Assembly: GCA_045645245.1 (NCBI GenBank)
Contig: JAZRIK010000004.1
Location: forward strand, 1 to 9,682
Length of the DNA stretch: 9,682 bases
Direction of reading: 5' to 3'
Source: Scatosoma sp045645245
GTDB lineage: Bacteria > Bacillota > Clostridia > Christensenellales > Borkfalkiaceae
Below are positions 4,023 to 9,682 of this stretch, one piece after another. Each line of letters starts with the position of its first letter. Within the stretch, counting starts at the first letter, position 1. Under the pieces are notes generated by a model that was not told where the DNA came from, did not search any database, and worked only from the letters and a program-made list of their open reading frames with translations. The position numbers were made by a program, and so were the translations under genes.

Positions 4023-6551
4023 TTAAAATCCTTGCTCGGTGCGGTTGATAATATCGTTTTGCAAAGAACGGGAAAGCGTTGTGAACAACGCGCTGTATCC
4101 CGCCACGCGCACTACGAGCGTCTTATATTTTTCAGGGTGTTGCTGCGCGTCTAACAGCGTTTCTTTCGTCACTACGTTAAATTGCATATGCATACCTTTT
4201 TGGTCGAAATACGAACGAATCAACGCCACGAATTTGGTCAAGCCAGCCATTCCCGACAGTGCGGACGGGTGGAATTTTTGGTTGAGCAGCGTACCGTTGC
4301 TCGCCACGCATTGTTCCAGCCGTGCCACCGAATTCGCCGTTGCCGTAGGTCCTTTTTTATCTCTGCCCGACGCAGGGCCGATACCGTCCGCAATCGGCGT
4401 GTAAGCAAGCCGCCCGTCAGGCGTAGCCCCCGTTTGCGCACCCAACGGCACGTTCGCCGATACGGGATATAACCCTGCTTGGAATACGCCGCCGCGCGGG
4501 TTTTTATACTTTTCTACTTCTTTTGTATATGTGTTCGCTACGTCGCGCGCGAACATATCCGCTTCGTAAATATCGTTGCCGTATTTTGGACAGGTTTCGT
4601 CAATTAAGCGTTTGATTTCTTGGTATCTCGCCTTTTGTTCTTGCGAAAGCGAGCCTTCCGCCACTTCTTGATAAATGGTACGAACGGTTTCTTCGTTGAG
4701 TTCCACCCCTTGCTTTGCAAGCGTACAAGCCACTTCGCAGGTGATTTTTTCCGCCGCAGCGCTATCAAGCGGGTATCCAAAATTCGCCTTTAACGCGTCG
4801 CGCAGCTCTTTGAGCGTCGTCTTTTTCTCTTCAAATACCAGCTGTTTGATAGCGAGCAAGCCGTCGGTATTATTTGCGATACCAAACCCCTGCGGGCCCG
4901 TAAAGTTATATACCGCGCCCCCTTCCTGTAAGGATTTACCCCTGCCGATACAGTCTTCTACCATACACGATTGAAAGGGCAAGGGACATCTCGTCGCGTG
5001 CGCCATATCGATTGCGTTGTTGGCGTTTACGAGTAATTTGATAAAATAGCTTTGCTGCGTTTGATAAGCGTTATAAAATTCTTCAAACGTTTGCATTTGC
5101 GCCACGTCACCCGTTGCAGGACCGATTTGCACGCCCTTATCCACGCCGCCGGAAAATGCTAATTCCATAGGACGGCACATATTAAAGAACGCGGCGTCGT
5201 GCCAACCGTCCGTTTTTCCGCCCTTTTGCGGTTCTACGCAGCCGATAATACAATAATCGCGCGCGTCTTCCAAAGAAAGTCCCCTTGCCATAATGGACGG
5301 AATAATAATTTCGTCGTTATAATACGCAGGCAAACCCGTGCCTAATCTCGTCAAAGCCGCCGCCTTGACAAGTAAGCTTTCGGGCGAGCCGTTCCATACG
5401 CGAATGGAAATAGACGGCTGGGGCAAGGGTACGTGCATAGCCGCTTCCAAACACATATACGACAAATCGTTGGTGGCGTCTAAACCATACGCATTTTGCC
5501 CGCCGACAATCAGGTTTTGGAACATACCGTAGCCCGCGAACCCGTCCGCCGAGCCGGCGTCGCGCACTTTGTTGATGTCGTTGAGTTTTACCCAAATACA
5601 ATCGATCAATTCCTGCGCTTGTTCAAGCGTAATTTTCCCGCTTTGTATATCCTTTTTATAGAATGGATACATATATTGATCGAAACGGCCGGGAGAAATG
5701 GAATGCCCGCTCGATTCTATCTGCAATAACAGCTGTACAAACCAAAACGACTGACACGCTTCGTGGAAATCCCGCGCGCCGTATTCGGGTACGCGCGTAC
5801 AGTTGCTTGCAATTTTTTCAAGCTCTTCTTTCCGCGCCGCATTCGTTTCCGATTTTGCCATATCGCTCGCGAGCGTTGCATACCGTTTTGCGTAGGCAAT
5901 AACCGCTTCGCAGCTTTCCATAACCGCGTTTAAGAAGTTGGCTTTGCGTACGTATTCGGCATCGCTTACGTCCAAGGCAGATAAAGCCGCTTGCGTTTCT
6001 TCCATAATGCCGCGATAACCGATTTTTAACACCTTTTCGTAGTTCACGTTGACGTGCCCGATACCGTTATAGAAATAATTGCCGGGCGTGAAAATACCGT
6101 GCTTTACAAACGCGGCGTATGCTTCGGGCGACATATTCGATTTCGCCAAATCGCTGGTGGTTTTTCCTTTCCAGTAGGGATAAACCGCTCTTAAATCCGC
6201 CTTCGTTTGCTCGCTGATATAAAAGGGGTCCGCCGCACGCGTCGCCACCGTATCAAACTCCGCTTCCAGCCATTCGTACGAATATTCCGGGAATACCTGA
6301 CAGCCGCGCGGCGCAAGCGTTGCGCTGCCGACGACCAACTCCCCTTCGCGGATAATAATAGGAATATTTTTCAAAATATGCGCAAAAGCCGCGCTGCGCC
6401 GCCGAATAATCGGCAAACCTTCGCTCGCTTGATAGCTTTCCGTAATTAATTTACCGCGGGCAGCTTCGATTTCCGGCATTTTCGCGTATAAATCGTCTAT
6501 TAATTTGTCAATTCTCGCGCTTTTTTCTATAACGAATTTGATAGTTTCCAT
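4023..6551 (-). CDS. B12-independent glycyl radical diol dehydratase (1,2-propanediol or glycerol)
   Basis: The signature enzyme of the operon, 842 residues. It would dehydrate 1,2-propanediol to propionaldehyde, or glycerol to 3-hydroxypropionaldehyde, inside the shell. GIGHVNV gives H166. GHSISPGRFDQY gives H283 and S284. IIGCVEPQKGGKTDGWHD gives C438, E440 and D452. RVAGYSALF gives the radical glycine G818. These match, with the same spacing around the Cys, the set H164, H281, S282, C433, E435, D447 and G763 of Clostridium butyricum glycerol dehydratase (recalled). Choline lyase lacks the HSISPGRF pattern. The Cys-to-Gly distance is 50 residues longer than in the glycerol enzyme because of an insertion around 592-652. 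The active-site match is close to the Roseburia propanediol dehydratase, so propanediol is preferred. ATG 6551 has AAAGG nine bases upstream. The N-terminus has no long extension, only a short helical stretch. Confidence 0.95.
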   Translation of the reverse strand: METIKFVIEKSARIDKLIDDLYAKMPEIEAARGKLITESYQASEGLPIIRRRSAAFAHILKNIPIIIREGELVVGSATLAPRGCQVFPEYSYEWLEAEFDTVATRAADPFYISEQTKADLRAVYPYWKGKTTSDLAKSNMSPEAYAAFVKHGIFTPGNYFYNGIGHVNVNYEKVLKIGYRGIMEETQAALSALDVSDAEYVRKANFLNAVMESCEAVIAYAKRYATLASDMAKSETNAARKEELEKIASNCTRVPEYGARDFHEACQSFWFVQLLLQIESSGHSISPGRFDQYMYPFYKKDIQSGKITLEQAQELIDCIWVKLNDINKVRDAGSADGFAGYGMFQNLIVGGQNAYGLDATNDLSYMCLEAAMHVPLPQPSISIRVWNGSPESLLVKAAALTRLGTGLPAYYNDEIIIPSIMARGLSLEDARDYCIIGCVEPQKGGKTDGWHDAAFFNMCRPMELAFSGGVDKGVQIGPATGDVAQMQTFEEFYNAYQTQQSYFIKLLVNANNAIDMAHATRCPLPFQSCMVEDCIGRGKSLQEGGAVYNFTGPQGFGIANNTDGLLAIKQLVFEEKKTTLKELRDALKANFGYPLDSAAAEKITCEVACTLAKQGVELNEETVRTIYQEVAEGSLSQEQKARYQEIKRLIDETCPKYGNDIYEADMFARDVANTYTKEVEKYKNPRGGVFQAGLYPVSANVPLGAQTGATPDGRLAYTPIADGIGPASGRDKKGPTATANSVARLEQCVASNGTLLNQKFHPSALSGMAGLTKFVALIRSYFDQKGMHMQFNVVTKETLLDAQQHPEKYKTLVVRVAGYSALFTTLSRSLQNDIINRTEQGF

Positions 6552-6569
6552 ACCTGATAACCTTTTATG

Positions 6570-7115
6570 TTATATCTGTCCCCAAAGCTCTTCGTGCGGT
6601 GCGGCAATAACCGAGTACGACGACAGCATACCCGACGTTTTTGCATAGTTTGCGCCCGCGTCAATCGCCGCCGTGACGTCGCCTACTTCGCCCGTTATCA
6701 TAATAACGCCCTTTCCGCCCATTCCGCGGGAAACGCGCAGGTCGAAAATTTCCACTCTCGCCGTTTTTACCGCAACGTCCGCCGCCTTGATAGCCGTCGC
6801 CGCCGAGAACGTTTCCAACAAGCCCAACGACCCTTTTTTCGCCGTCGTTTGCGTGCCGAATAACGCGGTAATTACTTGCTCGTCAATTCTACCCATTACC
6901 GAACAGTCGATAACGTAATTTTCAAATTTCGTGCGCACGTGATCCACCGCCGCTTGTACGTTGGAGATGGAGCCCGTCAAAATAATTTCGTATTTCCCCG
7001 GGCACGCAGGATGCGCGGATACCATTTCCACGCCCGCGCTTTTAAGCGCCGCGTCCGTTGCTTCTACCCCTTTGGGAATGCTTTTTAATTCTATTACACC
7101 TACCGACTTAAACAT
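6570..7115 (-). CDS. pduT: PduT-like trimeric shell protein (tandem BMC domains)
   Basis: A BMC-T shell protein with two BMC domains in 181 residues. Domain 1 is about 3-85 (VGVIELKSIPKGVEATDA, HPACPGKYEIILTGS) and domain 2 about 96-178 (LGLLETFSAATAIKAAD, GMGGKGVIMITGEVGDV). It ends with the PduT-like APHEELWGQ. Trimers form a pseudohexameric tile; PduT itself holds a [4Fe-4S] cluster at its central pore through a cysteine in the second domain's GGKC loop. Here that loop reads GGKG (G136), so the ligand is missing, while C38 of domain 1 is kept. The gene overlaps the PduS stop by eight bases and has AAGGT nine bases before ATG 7115. The adjacency to PduS supports a paired electron or metabolite role, although a cluster is doubtful. 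Confidence 0.94.
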   Translation of the reverse strand: MFKSVGVIELKSIPKGVEATDAALKSAGVEMVSAHPACPGKYEIILTGSISNVQAAVDHVRTKFENYVIDCSVMGRIDEQVITALFGTQTTAKKGSLGLLETFSAATAIKAADVAVKTARVEIFDLRVSRGMGGKGVIMITGEVGDVTAAIDAGANYAKTSGMLSSYSVIAAPHEELWGQI

Positions 7116-8433
7116 AACTATTTACCTTATCTATCCTAATTTTATCGCCGTTCACCGTCGCCACGCCCGCTATACTTGCGTGCTGCGCAATCGACAGCCC
7201 GTTTGCGCTTTGGGCGATTACGTCGCCCTTATTGACCCTCGCGCCGTCTTGCACCGCCGCTACGCTGGGTGCGCCGATATGGTGTTTGAGTGCAATTTCC
7301 ACCCGCTCAAAATCGGTCGCTTCGCCCTTGAATGCAGGCAATTTATCAAATGCCGCAACGCCCAGCACGCTCGCCCAACGCTCGGACGGTATCATACGGT
7401 ATTCGCGCTCCGCCGTCACTTCCACGTCCGTTTTCGCGATAAAGCGCATTCCGTTTTTTGCAAGCAACGCTTTATATTCGTTGATGACTGCTTTGGGCGA
7501 AATGCCTTGACAGCAAGCGAGTGTTTCGCAAATTCCGCAACCGCAGCAAAGAGTAGCGGCAAGCACCATTTCCGGCATAATTTTCGCCGCGCCTTTTGCC
7601 GTGCGCACCATTTTATGCGGCTCTAACGGATAGCCAAGCAAGCCCCTTGGGCATAAATCGGTGCATCGCGTACATTGACAGCACGCCGTTTCCGCGCGCG
7701 CTATCGATTTTTCTCCGTCTATCCGCTTGCTTTCCACCGCGCTGCAATTACGCGGCAAAATCAGCAGCCCTTTGGTCGTTTTCGTCACGACCGCTATGTA
7801 CGGATTTATGATTTTCCCCATCGACGGTCCGCCGTCTATTACGACGTGATCTTGTGGGATTGTAATCGAATTTTTTTCAAACAGGTCGGCAATCGATACC
7901 CCGATAGGGACTTTCGTCACGATGGGATTAGGGATATTCCCTGCGATTGTCAGCCATTTCATAGTGACGGGCGCAGCAAACTTAACCGCCGCCGCTACGT
8001 TATACAAGGTTTCTACGTTGAATACGATAACGCCTGCCGTAATCGGCAAATTTCCAGGGCGCACTACTCTGCCGGTGGCTTGATAAATCAAACTGATTTC
8101 ATCGCCCATCGGATAGACGTCGGGTAAAACCTTCAAACGTATATTTTCGGCAAGCGCCGTGTTGTCCGCCCATCCCAATCGGTTTGCCGTATGCGCTTTG
8201 ACGCACAGCAGCGCAAGCGGAATTTCCGCCTGCTTTAATACCGCTTGAATGCCCGCAAGCACCATCGGCAATTCACGAAGCAGCAAATAATAATCGGTAT
8301 AAAGTAAGGGTTCGCATTCTGCGCCGTTGACGACAAGCAAATCTGCCCCTTGCGCTAATTTTGCGTAAGAGGGAAAACCTGCCCCGCCTGCACCGACGAT
8401 ACCTGCTTGTTGTAATTGTTGCTTAAAATCCAT
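7108..8433 (-). CDS. pduS: PduS-like flavin/Fe-S oxidoreductase (RnfC family)
   Basis: A 441-residue RnfC/PduS-type electron-transfer protein. The N-terminal GAGGAGFPSYAKL (14-26) is the flavin/NADH-binding glycine loop. NGAECEPLLYTDYYLL follows at 36-51. A central SLBB-like region spans about 158-215. Two cluster motifs are intact: C251, C254, C257, C261 followed by P; and C296, C299, C302, C307. The C-terminal segment 386-434 (HIGAPSVAAVQDGARVNKGD) is a barrel-sandwich domain. In B12-dependent propanediol systems PduS reduces cobalamin. Here the diol dehydratase needs no B12, so a role in regenerating NAD+ or in supplying electrons for activation is more likely (inference). The gene sits between PduN and PduT; its ribosome binding site AGCAGG is within a small hairpin. 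Confidence 0.94.
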   Translation of the reverse strand: MDFKQQLQQAGIVGAGGAGFPSYAKLAQGADLLVVNGAECEPLLYTDYYLLLRELPMVLAGIQAVLKQAEIPLALLCVKAHTANRLGWADNTALAENIRLKVLPDVYPMGDEISLIYQATGRVVRPGNLPITAGVIVFNVETLYNVAAAVKFAAPVTMKWLTIAGNIPNPIVTKVPIGVSIADLFEKNSITIPQDHVVIDGGPSMGKIINPYIAVVTKTTKGLLILPRNCSAVESKRIDGEKSIARAETACCQCTRCTDLCPRGLLGYPLEPHKMVRTAKGAAKIMPEMVLAATLCCGCGICETLACCQGISPKAVINEYKALLAKNGMRFIAKTDVEVTAEREYRMIPSERWASVLGVAAFDKLPAFKGEATDFERVEIALKHHIGAPSVAAVQDGARVNKGDVIAQSANGLSIAQHASIAGVATVNGDKIRIDKVNSYV

Positions 8434-8453
8434 ACGAAATACCTGCTTTTCGT
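8434..8453 (-). promoter_or_regulatory. small hairpin holding the pduS ribosome binding site
   Basis: Six-base arms ACGAAA/TTTCGT at 8434-8439 and 8448-8453 enclose an eight-base loop that contains the AGCAGG ribosome binding site of pduS on the minus strand. The ATG follows directly. This could tune pduS translation, but the stem is A/T-rich and short. Confidence 0.3.
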
Positions 8454-8471
8454 GCTATATACGTTCTATCC

Positions 8472-8720
8472 TTAATCGACGATACCTACGATCACTGCGT
8501 CGCAGGGTGCGTTCGTATTATTCAACGCCAAACGCGCGGAGCTGCCCGTAGTGATGAGTACCGTTTCGTCGATACCTGCGCCTACGCTGTCCACTGCAAT
8601 TAAATATTCCCCTGTTAATTGATTGTTTTTGATCAGCTCCACTTCCATAAATTTCGAGCCCACCAACGCTTCTTGTTTTCTCGTGGAAACAATGTTCCCT
8701 CTAATAATACCTTTTAACAC
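8472..8720 (-). CDS. pduN: EutN/CcmL-family pentameric vertex protein
   Basis: An 82-residue BMC-P protein whose pentamers cap the vertices of the icosahedral shell. KGIIRGNIVSTRKQEALVGS at residues 3-22 is the classic family N-terminus, followed by a five-strand barrel with AVDSVGAGIDETVLITTGSS (42-61) and a final DAVIVGIVD. I chose GTG 8720: AAGGAG lies seven bases upstream, and this start gives the normal family length. An in-frame ATG at 8780 would add 20 unrelated residues that overlap PduL. The gene starts four bases after the PduL stop. Confidence 0.95.
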   Translation of the reverse strand: MLKGIIRGNIVSTRKQEALVGSKFMEVELIKNNQLTGEYLIAVDSVGAGIDETVLITTGSSARLALNNTNAPCDAVIVGIVD

Positions 8721-8724
8721 TTTT

Positions 8725-9378
8725 TTACTCCTTAACGATCTGTACTTTACAGCCGTTGCCGATGCCCGTTGCATTTGCATCGTCCGTATCTACGTGCATT
8801 TCCAAGCGGAAATCCTTATGCACGCGCACTTGTACGTCGTACCATCTCGTACGCCGTTTCCCCGCCACGTCCACCGTGACGAAATCTCCGTCCTTTACGT
8901 TAAATTTACTTGCGTCCGACGGCGACATATGGATATGTCTGTTTGCGATAATACACCCTTCTTTTAAGCGTACTACCCCTTTTGGTCCGATAATGGTAAT
9001 TGCCGCCGAGCCCGCCAAATTCCCCGATTCGCGTACGGGCGGTTTTACCTTTAACACGTACGAGTCGGTTGCGGAAATTTCCACCTGCGATTGTTTTCTA
9101 AGCGGTCCTAACACGCGCACGTTTTCAATCGGGCGCAAGGACGGACCGACGATGGTTAATAATTCCTTGCAAGCATATTGACCCGGCTGCGATAAGTCCT
9201 TAAAGGGCGTTAACTCGTACCCAGCGCCAAATAACGTTTCTAAATCCGCTTGATTAAGATGAATGTGCCGATTAGACACACCCACGGGTACGTCGTTGCC
9301 AAGCGATACCGGCTCGCCGTCCATATCCGCGAGAATTTTTTTGACCATTTCTGCAATTTGCGCACTTGAAAATTCCAT
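8725..9378 (-). CDS. pduL: PduL-type phosphate acyltransferase
   Basis: A 217-residue zinc phosphotransacylase that converts acyl-CoA and phosphate to acyl phosphate and CoA, recycling CoA in the lumen and allowing ATP formation. Two PduL domains carry the zinc-binding motifs SNRHIHL (H38, H40) and ANRHIHM (H148, H150); H195 in LEMHVDTDDAN is the likely further ligand. Residues 1-20 (MEFSSAQIAEMVKKILADMD) form an amphipathic helix followed by a Gly/Pro linker, which has the form of an encapsulation peptide. I chose ATG 9378, with AAGGAAGG just upstream; an in-frame ATG at 9399 would overlap that ribosome binding site. No promoter is seen in 9379-9440, so it is read from upstream through the 9441-9483 hairpin. 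Confidence 0.95.
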   Translation of the reverse strand: MEFSSAQIAEMVKKILADMDGEPVSLGNDVPVGVSNRHIHLNQADLETLFGAGYELTPFKDLSQPGQYACKELLTIVGPSLRPIENVRVLGPLRKQSQVEISATDSYVLKVKPPVRESGNLAGSAAITIIGPKGVVRLKEGCIIANRHIHMSPSDASKFNVKDGDFVTVDVAGKRRTRWYDVQVRVHKDFRLEMHVDTDDANATGIGNGCKVQIVKE

Positions 9379-9440
9379 AATCCTTCCTTTCCTATCCAAA
9401 ACGACGGTTTTTGCCCGCCTTTTTCTCTTTTTTGGTATTG

Positions 9441-9483
9441 AAAAACCCCCGTAATACCTAAAAACGCGTTTTAGGTATTACGG
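9441..9483 (-). terminator. intra-operon terminator or attenuator between shell gene and pduL
   Basis: Perfect 15-base arms (9449-9463 and 9469-9483, CCGTAATACCTAAAA and its complement) flank a five-base loop. On the minus strand the stem is followed by GGG and TTTTT (9441-9448). This is a plausible intrinsic terminator placed 30 bases after the shell gene stop. No promoter is visible between it and pduL, so partial read-through is more likely than a full stop. That would favour the highly expressed shell gene over the distal genes. A second AATACC lies just downstream (9433-9438 on the complementary strand) and could compete for the stem. Confidence 0.7.
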
Positions 9484-9512
9484 TCGTCCTTGCAAATAAT
9501 AAACGAATAAAA

Positions 9513-9682
9513 TTATTTAATAGCAGGAAGAAGTTTTTCAACGTCTGCGTGGGGTCTGGGGATTACGTGCGTTGCGATTACTTCGCCAAGCGCCGTTGCA
9601 GCCGCCGTACCAGCTTCTACCGCTGCTTTTACTGCGCCTACGTCGCCGCGTACCATTACGCTTACCAAACCGCTACCGATCT
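9513..9682 (-). CDS. PduA/PduJ-like hexameric shell protein, 3' part
   Basis: The C-terminal 55 residues of a canonical BMC-H shell protein; the 5' end lies beyond the right edge. It reads IGSGLVSVMVRGDVGAVKAA, then a helix (VEAGTAAATALGEV), then IATHVIPRPHADVEKLLP and a stop. IGSGLV is the pore-lining loop and IPRPH the conserved closing motif of PduA, PduJ and EutM. Hexamers of this type form most of the shell facets. PduA and PduJ cannot be told apart from this part. Further upstream genes of the operon, including the aldehyde dehydrogenase, are expected to the right. Confidence 0.95.
   Translation of the reverse strand, partial: IGSGLVSVMVRGDVGAVKAAVEAGTAAATALGEVIATHVIPRPHADVEKLLPAIK

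Noticed and set aside
4023..6551. Choline trimethylamine-lyase (CutC) or pyruvate formate-lyase identity for the dehydratase
   Set aside because: The HSISPGRF and GKTDGWHD segments place H283, S284 and D452 as in diol dehydratases. Pyruvate formate-lyase would have a Cys-Cys pair rather than GCVEP.
6961..7626. Plus-strand reading frame of 221 codons
   Set aside because: It is antisense across PduT and PduS, both convincing. Its composition (many Arg, His, Cys) is typical of an antisense shadow.
8721..8780. In-frame upstream extension of the EutN/CcmL gene to ATG 8780
   Set aside because: The added residues overlap PduL and do not resemble the family. GTG 8720 has AAGGAG at good spacing and gives the normal length.
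1..9682. CRISPR array, insertion sequence or defence system
   Set aside because: No regularly spaced repeats, transposase motifs or paired terminal repeats are visible; nearly all of the window is accounted for by the microcompartment operon and the regulator pair.

Overview
The window is most of a bacterial microcompartment (BMC) operon of the glycyl-radical type, read on the minus strand and therefore from high to low coordinates. The contents suggest an anaerobic, fermentative Bacillota bacterium, probably a clostridium: an oxygen-sensitive B12-independent diol dehydratase, AAGGAG-type ribosome binding sites, moderate G+C, strong hairpin-plus-U terminators and an Xre regulator with a SHOCT-like tail. 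The taxonomic guess is inference only.

Layout in transcription order. The 3' part of a hexameric shell gene (9513-9682, running off the right edge) is followed by a hairpin with a U-run (9441-9483), then the phosphotransacylase PduL, the pentameric vertex protein PduN/EutN, the flavin/Fe-S protein PduS, the trimeric shell protein PduT, the glycyl radical dehydratase, its radical-SAM activase, the permuted shell protein PduU, the GTPase PduV, a ParA-type ATPase and a small lysine-rich protein. A strong terminator at 1211-1249 closes the unit. Beyond a 250-base regulatory gap lies a separate minus-strand pair: an Xre-family repressor with a C-terminal SHOCT-like domain and an 80-residue protein that shares its SADGD motif. 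At the left edge is the 3' part of a plus-strand tRNA-Leu(UAA) with its own 17-bp terminator hairpin.

How the parts fit. The dehydratase carries the active-site set of glycerol/1,2-propanediol dehydratases (H166, H283, S284, C438, E440, D452, radical G818), so the likely substrate is 1,2-propanediol, with glycerol possible. The aldehyde made in the shell would be oxidised to acyl-CoA by an aldehyde dehydrogenase not present here and presumably encoded to the right. PduL would then turn acyl-CoA into acyl phosphate. PduS/PduT would handle electrons, but this PduT-like protein has Gly where the Fe-S ligand Cys of PduT is expected.

The most interesting part is the operon's distal end: PduU, PduV, an intact ParA ATPase and an overlapping orphan basic protein. 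This looks like a positioning module for a catabolic microcompartment, analogous to McdA/McdB of carboxysomes. The functional link is inference from gene order and motifs. The paired Xre/SADGD genes with a readable promoter and operator are a second, smaller point of interest.
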